Shown: piece by piece, positions 30,546 through 42,678 of the stretch | How positions within the stretch are numbered: the first letter of the stretch is position 1 | Layout of the letters: each line of letters starts with the position of its first letter | Assembly: GCA_019925105.1 (NCBI GenBank) | Contig: JAHGAU010000017.1 | Span: forward strand, 434,001-498,000 | Length of the DNA: 64,000 nucleotides | Direction of reading: 5' to 3' | From: Niebla homalea | Lineage: Eukaryota > Ascomycota > Lecanoromycetes > Lecanorales > Ramalinaceae | Made by a program: the position numbers and the translations under genes | The notes under the pieces: model-generated | Told to the model about the DNA's origin: nothing | Databases searched by the model: none | Seen by the model: only the letters and a program-made list of their open reading frames with translations

Positions 30546-33310
30546 TCATGCCTTCCTGTACCTATCGAATGCTGCCGGGTCACGAAAGCTCAGGATAACC
30601 CAACCCGACATATGGCGGCCATCATCGCTTATGTGGTCAATCTTTTGCCATTTGTTGCCGAAGCGGTCCATCTTCTTGAATCCCAGCTGCGCTGCCGTCA
30701 AGAGATCATTGGGGGCTTCGATGCTGGTTTGGCGGCCACGAAGGACCATGGCTTTGACATCTGAATCCAGATAGTGTCCGAGGACATGAGAGCCACCAAT
30801 GCTTCGGGATTCCTGAGAATCTTCCAGCTTTGTCTCTGACCCATAGACAGTGTCCAAGCCCGATTGAGGGATGCTGGTCTCCGTCGAGCGACTACCAAAT
30901 GCAAAAAGCCCCCTTCCCAATTCCATTGCAGAATGACCGCTGTCGAATTGTTTGCTATCCCCACCTTTGGTCTCACGAGTTGGTGCCTGTGCACGATTTC
31001 CATTATCAGAGGATCCGAGTTTCCAATTGGAAGGGAAGGATGAAAACTGGGATGCAGATTGCAGTACAAATGCTTTGGGATCTTGAGACATCTTCGTTTG
31101 GAAATTGACTGCAGTAGACGTCGACTCTAATAGCCCCGAGGCAGCTGCACGAGGTGCAGGTCTGTCATCGGTCGGAGGTCCTAGTGTTTTCCTTGACGCT
31201 TTAGACGATGTCCCCTTTCCGTTCTTCGGCTTTGGGCGGGAGAATGGGTCTTCGATACTATTATGGGACTCGTTATCTGACGACGAAATCTTTGACGAGC
31301 CGCGTGTATCAAAAGAATCCTCGCTCGAAGGGTAGGGTACCAGAGGCGCAGGTTCTCTAATCTCTTGAAAGGCTTTTGGCGTAGTGTTGTTATTTGCTTT
31401 AGCCAGCTCTTCTTTTTCCATTCCTGGTGTAGTGGGACTAAGAGTCAGAGGTACATTCTCCCTTGTGCTCGAAGAATTGGAGGGTTTAGCCTTTGACCAG
31501 TTTGCCTGGAGCTCTCCCAGAGCAGCAGTCATATCTTTGTCTTCTCGCTGAGCTGTGATAAGGGTCGGAGCGGTGATGGTTTCTACCTGAGCCTGTCTAG
31601 GTTCCGCCCTCTGTGAAGATGATGCCATTTTCTGGACACGCTGTATTGCAGCACGGACGTCTGGTGGCATTTGTGCAAACACATCGCGCGCAGAAGCTAC
31701 CATAGGCTCGCCTTTAGGTGCGTTGCGCGAAATTATAGGAGGATGTTGGGTTTTCTTTTCCTTAGTGACCGCATTCTTTTTGGACCCTCCAATGAGGTTC
31801 TCAGGACTACCTGGATCACTAAAATCAATGAGCTGACCAGGTTCCGCGGATGACTGCGTGGCAGATGGGGTGATACTGCTCTTTTTCTTTAATTGGTCAA
31901 ACCATGCGCGCAGAGCCTCTGGAGTCGCACCCTGCTCTTGTGGTGGACTGGGGTCGCTTAATTTCTTTGGTTGATCTAGGGCTGTAATGTTCGACGCATG
32001 TGAAACTGGAGCCTGCGTCCCCTTCACTCTCGGTTCATCTGACACTGCGTTCTTCGTGGCTCTCGCCTCGTGGCCGGGCGATGAGTGAACCATTGCAGGA
32101 GTGTACTCACGCTTAGGAAGAGATTGGGAAGTATCCACACTAGCGACTGGATCTCCGAAAGTCGTCGCTCCCAGTCTTCCTTGGATTGACTGAGTCTCAC
32201 TAAGATTCGCACTCGAGGGTTTCGGCCCAGGGGGCGTGACAGTGACCGACTTCGTTGCCGGTCTGACGAAAATGGGCTGAGCGGGTGGAAGGACATCCTG
32301 AGACGGGTGCTGGCTTCCGGCAGTAGAAGGTGTGAACGGAGCACTCGCAGGGTTTAATCTAGCTGTTCCAGGTGTGCTTGTCAGACTGCTTGTTGCAGTA
32401 GCTTGAAAACGTCTCAGCTTCACGTCATGGACACAGTATGGTGTAACTCACATGCTTCAGCTTTACCTAGTTGCTGCATGAAGCGGCCGAAGGCTGAATT
32501 GATATCTTGACCACCTCTGGTAGCACTGATAGGACCTCCTGTAATGGCAGGTCGAGCTTGGAGTTTGGTAGACAGTCCATGTTGAATCTCAGGTACTGGC
32601 GCCGGAAAGGGGCCCGTGACCATGCTTGTGTGTTCTGGGCGCATGAAGCGATCAAAGGCTGTGTCGACCTCCTGGCCACCTCTCGTAGCGCTAATGGGAC
32701 CTCCTTTGGGGTTGAAGTCAACCGGAGTAGCATCGTAATAGTTGCGTTTGGCGACTGGCGTACCGAGAGATCCTGTAAAGCTGCCGTGCGGCTGGGACGA
32801 AGGAGCTTGGTAAAGTAATCAGTATCATTGCCTTCTCTTGAATAAAGCAGCTCGGAGTAGCCGGGCGAAGATACAAGACTCACGATCGATGAAGCCTTTG
32901 GCGTTCTCCATGACTTCGTACATAGTCCTAATCACCTTCTCCTGCTCCGCCTTCTGGTTTTCCGAGTGCTTGAGCTGCTCCGTCAGCATCTCGCACTGGC
33001 GCTTGTACTCCTCCATAAGCCTCAAAGACTCTGTGCTCACGTGTCTGGATTCTATGAGCTCACGCTGGGTATGGGTAAGAGTAAAGTTGGTATGATTCAA
33101 ATTGTGGACCAGCTTATTGATATGTTGGTAGTAAAGCTGGAGCTCTTGATCTTTGCGCTGGATTTCAGTCTGGTGCCTGAGATTGACGCGTTTCAGATCA
33201 TCATTGACAGCTACGTGGATCTGCACAGATAGTCTGAGTTTCTGGAGTTCCCGATGCAGCTCGCGAGCGTGAATGCTCGCTTCTGCTTGGTGAGTAGTAG
33301 GGGTGTCCAT
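30546..33310 (-). CDS. Coiled-coil protein with duplicated GGPISATRGG motif (three exons)
   Basis: Exons 33310-32884, 32805-32452 and 32401-30546 join through 78- and 50-nt introns with matching phases (GTGAGT donors at both), giving 878 residues. Exon 1 is a coiled coil (about 10-140) with YYQHINKLVHNLNHTNFTLT and TQRELIESR, a pattern conserved in ascomycetes. Exon 2 contains two copies of a 21-residue module starting GGPISATRGG and ending RFM, at 177-197 and 232-252. The last 620 residues are mostly disordered (Ser/Pro/Lys-rich), closing with a conserved-looking block (KMDRFGNKWQKIDHI, then GWVILSFRDPAAFDRY). I cannot name the family. Function is unknown; a scaffold role is plausible from its composition. 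Confidence 0.7.
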
Positions 33311-33537
33311 TGTTTGTTGTGGAGAGGAAAGGTTTTTTCAACACACCTGGAAAAACACGCCAAGCCAAAACACGCTACGTTCTATCATCACCTCCTGGTG
33401 ATGGATAGAGGACAAATTGGCAGCGGCAGACGGTATAACTTCATCTCCCACGCAGAAATATCGTTTCTTTTCTTTGTGTTAATATAGTTGAGATTTGGTT
33501 TACATTCATTGCGCTTGAGTAGAAGAGATGAAATTCA

Positions 33538-36500
33538 CTACCTTTGCTCTGCCATCGCTGCTCTGCCATCGCTGCCCACGCGTTCTTCTCCATCAGTCAC
33601 TCCTTCCTCAAAAAGCTCGGGCTGACTTTTGCTCAAGTTCTGCAACACAACGATACACCTTGCACATAGCTCTTCATCGGCTTTGTAGCGCCAACAGCGG
33701 ACACACTTCTGTCGCTGCGGTGCAAAGACATAGACAATGACCTTCTCGCCCGCCGTCTCAATTTCCTGCGCGTAGTGCCACTCCACCTCCCTGGGAAACT
33801 TGAATGTGGGGGACATTAGTTGGACCGCCGAGGCGCAGAAGATGTCATCAAGGTCATCTCCATACTTGAGCATGAGTCCACGTATCTTGCTTGAACCGAT
33901 CATGTCTCTTGGTACTATTGCAATGTAGGATTGCAAAGCAGACCCCATCTTCTTCTCGGATCTAGCCTGCTCCTGCAACCTCTGTACAGTTTTCAGAAGG
34001 TCCATTAAAGCAGGCATGTCGAGCTTTAATTGCGGTACATCCTCCTGCCCAGATGGAATGTCTTTTGCTGGTTTCATCCGTGCCTGGCCCGAGATGGGCC
34101 AGACATCAGGTGTGGACCGGAGCACTACAGGAAGATGATGTTGTGTTTCTTGAACAAGCAAAGGGGTGACGGGGGCCAAAACACCTTGTAGTACACCTAG
34201 TATCTCATAAGCCGTAGTTTGGACTGCCGCTCGCTGTTCACTGGTCCCGCAGTACGCAGCGTCCTTGATAGATTCGAAATAGAAGGCAGATAGGTCGATA
34301 TTGACGTATCTGTTGAGGATATTTATGGCCTTGTGATATTCCATTCGTTCATAGTGAGCCAACACGGTCTCTTCCATTGAGATCAGATGCATGAGCGCAA
34401 TCCTATGGTTGGTTGAAAGCCGCTCATGTCTTCGAGTACTTGTACTCGGGTCATAGCCATCAAGAAGTCCAATCAGCTGCTTGAAGGTTGTCCTGTATTT
34501 TGCTAGGGCGATGTTAACCTTCTTGAGGTGGTCGGGACTCACGACTAGATCCTTCGTATAGTCGCAGCTTGCAGCCCATAAACGCAGAGCATCGACCCCC
34601 ATCGAATCCTGAATCTTTCTCCGCGTGCCATCTTTGCCTTTCTTGTTCAATATTGGCACCAGGCTCCCGTCCATGATTTGCTGTGGAGAGATGACATTTC
34701 CAATGGATTTACTCATCTTAGCACCAGCTTCGTCAAGTGTAAACCCGTGGGTCACAAGGTGTCTGAACGGTGCTTGTGTCTTGCCACCTTCTTGAGTTGC
34801 TCCGTCTTGACACGCGGCACTAGTCAGTAGGCTTGACTGGAACCACCCGCGATGCTGGTCGCTCCCTTCCAGGTACACATCAGCTACATGAGGCTTTCCA
34901 TCACGGTGAGGTTGCATTTGGGTCCAGCTTGTCCCGCTGTCAAACCAAACATCCATAGTGTCCTTTCCTCTAGAGTACATCGTCTGACCAGAAGATTCTC
35001 TAAGTGAGGGCGGTGTCCACGTTGGGTCAGACTCATCATCAGTCCACCAGGCGTTCATTCCACGTTCATCAACCACTGAGATGATGTGATCAACACTTTC
35101 CCCCGTGAGAACCGGCTCATCGGTCTTGCTATGGTACAAGGCTGGTATAGGGACTCCCCAAGCTCTCTGTCTCGAGATGCACCACTCAGTACGATTGCAT
35201 ATAAAGCTCTCTAATCTGGACTTGCCGCTCGCAGGGGTGAAATTGACGTTTTCAAGAGATTCCAAGGCAGTGCTTTGAATTTCTCCCACGTTCGCAAACC
35301 ATTGCCTGGTGGCTCTTACAATGACAGGCGCTTTGGCCCGCCAATCGTACAGATATCTGTGTTTGTGATCATGCGCCGCCAAAAGCGCGCCGGTGCTCTC
35401 GAGGTCCTTCAGAACGGCTTTATTGCCGTCCGTGAAGACATTCTTGCCGGCTAGCAATTCCGGATCTTTTGGGCATGCATCGGGGGAAAAGCATCCTCGC
35501 TCGTCAACAGGGCAATAAGGGATGATATCGTGCGACAAGCATATCCGATAGTCGTCTTGGCCATGTCCTGGAGCTAGATGTACTAGACCCGATCCTGAAT
35601 CACCTGTAGCAAAATCTGCTTCAACTAGCTTTCGAACTTGGAAGCGACCCTTCGACCAAAGTGAGTCCCCATAACACACATCATGCAGGTCCGACCCGTC
35701 GAGTACCACGATGTCAGTTAGAGTCTCCGTGCATTTCTCCTCCACTTCCTGAACTCTCGAGCGGGCAAGCAGCAACCGCCCGTTCCCTCGAGATCGAGCG
35801 ACCACATACTCAATCGAAGGATTGAACCCAACCGCTCTGTTCGCCGGTATCGTCCACGGCAAAGTCGTCCATATCACTACGGAGATATCTGTAGGGTCAC
35901 CTCCCAATTTCTGCATCAGGCCTTTGTGTATGGATGGAGCGTGCAAAGGGTATTTCACAAACGCCGCCTTCGAAACATGACCAGAGCGATACTCCAATTC
36001 CGCCTCGGCCAACGCCGTCCTCGTGCTCGGACTCCAATAGACGGGCTTGTACCTCCTGCATATCAAGCCTTTCTCGACCATCTTTTTGAACACCTCCAAC
36101 TGCCGAATCTCAAAGGCTTTGTCCATCGTCTTCCACGCATTGTCCCAATCCGCCATGATCCCCCATTCCTTGAATTGCTTCTTCTGCCTTTCCGCCGTCT
36201 CCGTCGCCAGCGCCCGAGCCTTTTCTCGTACTTCTATAGCGGGGGGTGTCTCATTTCCCACGCTTTCAGGTTGTGACTTGCGCCACAGCTCCAGCGCGCC
36301 CAGCTCAATAGGCAAGCCATGGCAATCCCAGCCTGGCACATAGTCCACCCTTCTGCCCTTCGAGAGCTGATAGCGGTTGGTGATATCTTTGAGTATCTTG
36401 TTCAAAGCGTGACCAATGTGCAGATCGCCATTGGCATACGGTGGGCCATCATGGAGGACGAAGGGGATTTGATCGGAGCGATTCTCGCGTTGCCAGGCAT

Positions 36501-36636
36501 AGAGGTCGTCTGTGCATTTTTTAAGGTAGAAAGCCTGGTCAACTGGGGAGGCGCGGTGGGGAGGGAAGTCAGTCTTGGGGAGCTTGATAGTCGATGCAAC
36601 TTTTTTCGGGAGAAGACGAGTTGTGCGACTTAGCAT
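33538..36636 (-). CDS. ISM1: Mitochondrial isoleucyl-tRNA synthetase
   Basis: A class I aminoacyl-tRNA synthetase charging mitochondrial tRNA-Ile. The start at 36636 is preferred because it gives a basic presequence (MLSRTTRLLPKKVASTIKLP) typical of mitochondrial import; the frame stays open to a Met at 36792. With the shorter start the protein has 1,032 residues. HIGH is at 73-76 (NGDLHIGHALNK), followed by a long editing insert, the KMSKS loop (AGAKMSKSIGN), an anticodon-binding helical domain, and a C-terminal zinc-finger-like CVRCWRY/CARC module found in bacterial and mitochondrial IleRS. This C-terminal finger and overall length separate it from the cytosolic enzyme. The 3' end is only 227 nt from the start of the next minus-strand gene. 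Confidence 0.95.
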   Translation of the reverse strand: MLSRTTRLLPKKVASTIKLPKTDFPPHRASPVDQAFYLKKCTDDLYAWQRENRSDQIPFVLHDGPPYANGDLHIGHALNKILKDITNRYQLSKGRRVDYVPGWDCHGLPIELGALELWRKSQPESVGNETPPAIEVREKARALATETAERQKKQFKEWGIMADWDNAWKTMDKAFEIRQLEVFKKMVEKGLICRRYKPVYWSPSTRTALAEAELEYRSGHVSKAAFVKYPLHAPSIHKGLMQKLGGDPTDISVVIWTTLPWTIPANRAVGFNPSIEYVVARSRGNGRLLLARSRVQEVEEKCTETLTDIVVLDGSDLHDVCYGDSLWSKGRFQVRKLVEADFATGDSGSGLVHLAPGHGQDDYRICLSHDIIPYCPVDERGCFSPDACPKDPELLAGKNVFTDGNKAVLKDLESTGALLAAHDHKHRYLYDWRAKAPVIVRATRQWFANVGEIQSTALESLENVNFTPASGKSRLESFICNRTEWCISRQRAWGVPIPALYHSKTDEPVLTGESVDHIISVVDERGMNAWWTDDESDPTWTPPSLRESSGQTMYSRGKDTMDVWFDSGTSWTQMQPHRDGKPHVADVYLEGSDQHRGWFQSSLLTSAACQDGATQEGGKTQAPFRHLVTHGFTLDEAGAKMSKSIGNVISPQQIMDGSLVPILNKKGKDGTRRKIQDSMGVDALRLWAASCDYTKDLVVSPDHLKKVNIALAKYRTTFKQLIGLLDGYDPSTSTRRHERLSTNHRIALMHLISMEETVLAHYERMEYHKAINILNRYVNIDLSAFYFESIKDAAYCGTSEQRAAVQTTAYEILGVLQGVLAPVTPLLVQETQHHLPVVLRSTPDVWPISGQARMKPAKDIPSGQEDVPQLKLDMPALMDLLKTVQRLQEQARSEKKMGSALQSYIAIVPRDMIGSSKIRGLMLKYGDDLDDIFCASAVQLMSPTFKFPREVEWHYAQEIETAGEKVIVYVFAPQRQKCVRCWRYKADEELCARCIVVLQNLSKSQPELFEEGVTDGEERVGSDGRAAMAEQR

Positions 36637-36792
36637 GGCAATGTCGCTTGGGGTGCGCAAAGGCGTCAGGGTAAAAGGAGCTGGACCATTGAAGTGAGGT
36701 TGTAATGCCAATATTGGCGCAAAAGGCAACTTGGTATGCCTTGGGTTTTGCAATTGCGGCTGAATTACATTGTAATCGACTCGTACTCTCAC

Positions 36793-37449
36793 AAGGCATG
36801 ATAGTATGTACGGTCTCCAAGATCATGCTGTGACCGCCTGCTTGTTGAAAACGTTCAAGCTCTGAAGGCGTACAAAGAAGCCTTTACATATTACAAAGAT
36901 GCAGATGTTCTACTGACCGTGTGGTGGATACCCTTAATACCAGACAATGTTCTTGGTCTATTTTTGATAGCTTCGTGAATGAGCGTATAGTAGCCATCTC
37001 TGTCATTGCAACATCTCCTGATCACCATCCCCCCTCAAGTTCCTTCGAAGAAATAAGATCGAACGCCAGCAGTGATTCCGCACAATCTGGTAGGAAAACA
37101 AACATTCCGATCTCTCCGCCGTCTTTCCCCTTTACTGCCTCCATTTCTGCTCAATCAAGCCCGGCAATGAAACCATCATCCTTCCAATCGATGCCTTGAA
37201 TTGTTGAAGGGGGCGAGCAGGTAGTATTCGCCATATCAGACTCAGTCTCAAAGTCTCCCCCGTTCAGCCTTGCACTTGGCGACTAGCATACCTGAATGGC
37301 TTGGCCCAATAGCCACGATGGTTGCTAAAGCGGAATGCCGTCATCTCAAGCCTGCATGCCTTAGAGCTCAAATATTGGCAGAAGGGAGACTGATTTGTTG
37401 AAAGTTGGCGAGTGTCAATTGAAGCTCCATGACCAGATGAACACCTCGC
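36793..37449. other. Intergenic region
   Basis: About 650 nt upstream of the mitochondrial IleRS gene and downstream of the PIN-like gene. Short open frames on both strands were examined; a minus-strand stretch near 37080-37190 has a protein-like flavour but is broken by stops. No gene is called. Confidence 0.4.
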
Positions 37450-40444
37450 TTACCCAACCCATAACTTCCCTTTACCCCTAGCCTGCTCCCGTGTAGATCC
37501 AGACTTGAGTACGTACTGCACTTCAGGTGCAGCATTCTTGCGAGGCTCAAATGCATCTGGCTGGTATGCCCCGGTATCATCCAGGTTGGGTTCGAAGAGG
37601 GTAGGTTTGGCCGGTCTTTGCATGCCGCGCCCTTTAGGTGCGAAAACGTATCCGCGATTGGGACCACTCATACCATTTCCTTGAGGAGCTGCTGGTGCGC
37701 GAGCCTGGCGCTGAACCACATTATGATTCCTGGGACGGGACTGCGAACCAACCTGAGGAGGTGCAAATTGCTTCTGAGGAAAGCGCGGCGGCATGGTGGC
37801 CTTTGGATCTGGCTCAGAAGCCTGTGTTCGGATGGTCTCGGTTCGGCTAGCAGCGGGATTGCATGCAACGGAGGCGTCTTGCGGGGCAATATCGCCTAAT
37901 GTGTTTGCCTCTGTCGAATCCCACACAAGCAGAGAGCCATGTTGTTTAGTATCCATGAGGGGCACTGGAGAGGCGACGTCCAGAGCTGGGCTCCGGTTTC
38001 GTGATGCTTTGGAGCTTGGTCGTCCACTGCCGATAGGTCCCAATTGTGCAGCAGATGGCTGCGCCGGTCGATGTGGATCAATTGAAGACTGGACCGGGCT
38101 TGGCTTGGCAGGCTGGAAGATGGGTGCGTTCACATTCAAAGTTGGTGCACGACTTTGTTCAGCTGGCGGAGGAGTGCTTGCATTGAGGGTGTAGGAACGA
38201 GCCTCGACAGGCGGAGCCAGAGCCTGCATGCTCTGCATAGGCGACCTCGGCGTTCCGATCGGGGCCTGAATTGCCGGCTGGATGTCCTTCTGTGCGGTCG
38301 TTTCCATTGGTTTGATATGCTTCGGCTTGGGGCTAGGCCTAGGGGAAGCGCGCTTGGGGCTGCTGCGCTGCTGACGATGTGAGGAGCTTGGTCGAGATGG
38401 AGTAGAAAAAGTATTTTGTACACTTGGCCTTGGAGAGTGGCGGGCGCGCATGCTTCGCTTGCCGTTCTTTGGGATCGAATTCGTATTGACGGCAAAGTCT
38501 CGCCCAAAAGCGTCAGGATCGATGATGACCGGAACAGGACCATCCGAGGATCTTGGTCGGGCAGCTTGCTTCTCGCCAGATGATCCTAGCGAGTCAGCTT
38601 TTGGTCGTGGAGTAGAGTGCAACTTTGAAGCAGATTGGCGAGCACCTTGCGTGGGCTTCGGTGGTTCAGTTTGAGCGTTCGGGGTGACAGGTCTCGAAGT
38701 CTGATGGGCCGGTTTCCTCTGCGCAGACATGCGCTTCGGTTGGAAGACGACTATCTCCTCATCGCTATCCATTTCACTCATCATCTTTTCAGGAGCTTCC
38801 GTTGGCCTCAGTTCATCCTCTTCTTTTACCTTTGTATCTGGAGCGGTTTCGGAAGGCGTCACCGGGGTCACCTTCTGCTCGATGGACGTTGCTGTGCGGA
38901 CAGGGGGAGACAGGGCATTTGTAGGTGAATCATTGAGCAGTATTCTGCTCTGAATACCGGAGAGTGCATCAGCGAAGGATCTTGTCCAGACGTTGCCATT
39001 GGGAGGTTGAGGTGTCATAGTAGTCCTGGATGAAGAGTCCAGATGGGTTTGTTCCCGATGCGCACCAGTTGAGTCCGCTGTCTTTTGTTCAAGAAATGCT
39101 TCGCTTGAGAGTTGACTTGGTCTCATGAATTCCTCGAATGTCGTTCTCGAGGTTTCAGCCTCCGCTGGCGGCTTATTCCAGGGGTTCTTACGAGCTGGGC
39201 TCAAGGCAACGCTACTGTCGCCCTTCAATGGAATACGTGCTTCGACACCTTCAACTCTGTGCAGCGAAGTCTTCTCGGCAGCAGTCCCACTGGAGGACCT
39301 GGCCATCGGGACTGAACTCGCTATTCGGTCCTCATTGGAAAAAGCGTTTTTTTCGACCATCTCAGCTTTTTTGGGTGTCCCCTCGCTCTGGATGCTGCCA
39401 TTCACGTGTCCATTCGGAGCGGAAATCTCTACCGTAGGTTGAGGAAGCGGACCAACGACTGCTGTGTTCTTGATTGATCTACGGGTCTTGGGAGGTCCGA
39501 CGTGGAACTCGTGTTCCAGCTCGCCGGAGCTTTCCAAGTTCACCAGTGTTTGAGTCCTCAGAATGAGTTTTGAAACTTCATCAGTGGATTTGACGGAAAT
39601 GTTCAGCTTCTCAGCGACACTTGCGACCGTCCTTTGGTTACTGAGTAGGAAGATTTGGTTTGTGTCGTTCCTGTGGATGCTCTCATGGATGCGCCACAGA
39701 GCACAGCTCATAAGTGGTCTTAGAGGACCTGGCACCTCTGTGGCAGAGATGGTTGGCGCATTCTTCTGAACCTTCCACGGTGATGTGTCAGATCCTGTCT
39801 TGGAGACCAATCTTGGTTTGACAGGTCCTGTAAGAAGCTAGGGTCAATCGCAAATCATGACGCAAAAGATTGGCCTCGCGAACCTTTTGGAGCCTGTTCC
39901 TCCACAATGCCGTTCGCAAGGTTTTGCTTCCTCCTCAACTTATCTGCCCAGGACTCTGCACGATCTGAGGGCACCTCGGCCTTTTCTTCATATTCTTCAA
40001 TGTCCTTCCACTGACTGTACTGTTCTTTGGACGGAGCAAAGTGAACCGCAGCATGGTTCTCCTCTTCTTCGTAGATCGGTCTACCTAGGTGACCAGTCTC
40101 GAATTCCTTGCCTGCTTGCACCCTCTCAAGAAAGGCCTTCGCGATCTTGGGATTGATGTTGAACGCAGGATACTCTTTCTTTGTAGGCTTACTAGGCGCC
40201 TTTGGCTTTGGAGCGTCTTTGGATGTCGGCTTTGGCTCTATCGACTTCTGATAGAGCTGGTCGACGTTCTCAGATACTGTGATTTATGTGAGCGCATTGG
40301 TCAGAATGCCGAGGGCGTACAGGTGGACGCACGGCTCGGAGGCACAATCAGGCGTAGCTGTCCGTCGTAGATCCATCTTTTGATCTCGTGGATGCGATCG
40401 ATGAATGTTTGGGCGTCAGTGACGCAGATGGGTGTCTCCATCAT
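37450..40444 (-). CDS. PIN-like domain protein with long disordered tail (three exons)
   Basis: Exons 40444-40333, 40276-39884 and 39827-37450 join through two 56-nt introns with consistent phases, giving 960 residues. The N-terminus (TPICVTDAQTFIDRIHEIKR, then WIYDGQLRLIVPP) and the later SCALWRIHE, QIFLLSNQRTVASVAEKLNI block look like the first and last thirds of a PIN nuclease fold, separated by an insert of about 90 residues. The early Asp in CVTD fits the first PIN acid; the other acids are not obvious, so activity is unsure. The remaining 700 residues are low-complexity Pro/Ser/Lys/Arg with many SPR/SPK motifs, and the end is Arg/Gly-rich (GKGKLWVG), which suits an RNA-associated protein. 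The PIN call is inference from pattern. Confidence 0.65.
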
Positions 40445-41265
40445 GACAAGGGTGAATGATGGAAAGCTGTCCGTTTCATGAAAGCGGCAACATCAGAAGT
40501 CCTGTCCCGTCGATGGGACCTAAATCACCCGCAAGGCATCAGCTCATATGTTCTTTCGGGATCATTCAGAAGCTTGATTGCTTGATTTATATCATGTGTT
40601 GCCGGCGTGGCGGACGAACCTGCGTGGATGATTTCCAGTCGCTGCGCACAGTCAGACATTGTGAGCTTTATGCTGAGCCTCTCGATTACTCGAAAGGCTT
40701 GGGTGTTGCTGAGGGTTCAGCATCGGTATTGAAAGGCTATCTGCAGGATATCGAGAAGATGCGAAAAGGAATAACTATGTCAAGACATTCTGTGTGGGGA
40801 GTAAAGAAAGAAGTTTCCGCCATGCTTGAAGCAAATGAAAGTATGGGGCTTGGAGATCGAAAACTAACCGCTTTGGGTATGGTCCAGGCCGTTCTAGAAA
40901 CTACTCATTACTCAATGAGTACAGAACAACATACCTTACTGTACCTAGCCGAGCCAGCTTCTCAAATCTCGAACGACATACCCCCGTGGGTGTTCCTACT
41001 TGACAGCAATGTACATGAGCTCTGATGCCTTGATTCCAGCAGCTTTCCTGGACATAGGTAATAGGACGCAGCTTTCCTCTACAACATCTCAACATGGCCG
41101 GAGACTCTGAACACACCAAACTTCTTATGGCACGGGATCCGAGTCTAACCCAGGAAGCCTTCATGTCTTGGGTGGTCTCGATGTCTTTCATCGAGCGATG
41201 TCTGAATGTAGCATTTATAGCCGCCACAGGCGAATACTCATCCATCTTGCTATCCATTAAATTTT
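40445..41265. other. Intergenic region with unsupported open frames
   Basis: About 820 nt between the PIN-like gene start and the sulfurtransferase end. A 189-codon plus-strand frame (40456-41025) begins 12 nt from the divergent start codon and has no recognisable features, so it is not called. A minus-strand frame (40901-41269) overlaps the sulfurtransferase end and is likewise unsupported. Confidence 0.4.
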
Positions 41266-42356
41266 TCATGACTTATGAATAAAACGTGTGGGGTCTGTTA
41301 CACGCTGCGCCCACTCACTACATCACTGTCAGTCAAGGGCATCGGATACATTCGAGGGCCTTGTACTCACGTCCAGGAACCATCATACAATCTTCTATCC
41401 TCCGCCTTCCCAAAGCCGGCCTCACTCAACGCTGCATCGATCACGGCTGCGGTGACCCCGGTGCCGCAGCTGCTGATGATCGGTTTTTCTGGATCAAGCC
41501 CTTTGCTCTCCAAGATCTTCACTAACTCCTCCGCTGGCAATAACGTACCAGTCTGCTGATCCAAAAGCTCCGAATGCGGCAAACTAAGACTGCCGGGGAT
41601 GTGCCCACTGGACAGTCCAGGCCTTGGCTCCGGATCGCTGCCAGCGAATCTGCCCTTCGGCCTGGCATCCAGGATTTGAATCCCATCCAATCCCTCTTTT
41701 CCAGAGTCTTTCGCAATCTCCTTGACCTCTGCAAATTTGACAACCATGTCTGGATTCACTGACGGCACAGGATACTTGCTCGTCTCTTTCTCACCCTCAT
41801 CTAAATCTCCACTTTCTGTCGGGTAACCCTGATCTACCCAAAGCCTGAAATTGTTGAGCAGATGCACGCTTGGATGTCCAAAGACTCTGAATGTCCAGCC
41901 CACCCGGGGCGCGCTAAAAATCCCTAGCTCTTTTGTGTCGTAAACCACAACTTCGTCATCCCTTCTGATGCCCATCTGCTCCATTGCTTTTGCAAAATCT
42001 TCTGCGGTTGGCAGCATGTGTGGGTAGGCGGAGTCATGGTCTTTGATTGCGTCTAGATCAAAAAACCGAGCTCTTGGTATTCTTTGCTCTTCAAAACTTT
42101 GCAGGCCAGTACGCTTCTGGGGATCGTTGGGGAGAAACCAAGAAGCACAGATAGGGATGATACGTGGTGCAGTGGAGATTTTGGAATGTACATTCTTTGA
42201 TAGGGCATCATTGAGCTGCTTAGGAGTGACGAGGTAGGATGACAGGGAGATGTTTCGTGTCTGCGCCATCAGGAAGGGAAGTCGGACTGCGGTGATTGCG
42301 GGTCTGGTGGGGAGCTTGGCGGGATATCTAATAGGGACAGGGCGCATGCAGGCCAT
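41266..42356 (-). CDS. 3-mercaptopyruvate/thiosulfate sulfurtransferase (TUM1-like)
   Basis: Exons 42356-41371 and 41317-41266 give 345 residues. The splice (GTGAGT donor, GATGTAG acceptor) restores the family C-terminus YDGSWTEWAQRV, which is strong evidence for it. The protein has two rhodanese domains: an inactive N-terminal one (IPRARFFDLDAIKDHDSAYP) and an active C-terminal one with Cys297 in SSCGTGVTA. The loop is closer to mercaptopyruvate sulfurtransferase (CGxGVTA) than to liver rhodanese. The first 30 residues are basic and lack acidic residues, so mitochondrial targeting is possible. In yeast the related Tum1 passes sulfur to tRNA thiolation and Moco pathways. The gene is divergent from APC11, with 322 nt between starts. 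Confidence 0.9.
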
Positions 42357-42678
42357 GATTAGCCCCGCAGTGAGTTGTTTATAACTGGCCTACATGCTGG
42401 AGAATAGGAGTATCGAGCTGATCCAGAGCTTCAATTGGTAATATGAGAGTCATGTAAAGTCTAGTCAGGTCGTGTGAGGTATTTACCAAGCTTGCAAAGA
42501 GGATAGTTCGGCGATACGAGTAGCTTCCTAGACTTCTAGCGTGCCAAACGTGGGGAAACTGGCATGGCAGATTGTCTTTATCGATAAGCATCACCAGAAG
42601 TAGATAAACGTCTCCAAATCCCAATTCTCAAGACGTACGTTCCCCTTCTCTGCTAGGCTGGGAGATCTATCAACGGAG
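42357..42678. promoter_or_regulatory. Divergent promoter: sulfurtransferase / APC11
   Basis: The 322 nt between two outward-facing start codons must contain both promoters. No clear TATA box was identified. Confidence 0.5.

Noticed and set aside
40456..41025. 189-codon plus-strand frame
   Set aside because: Starts 12 nt from a divergent start codon, no recognisable motifs, no intron signals; likely chance.
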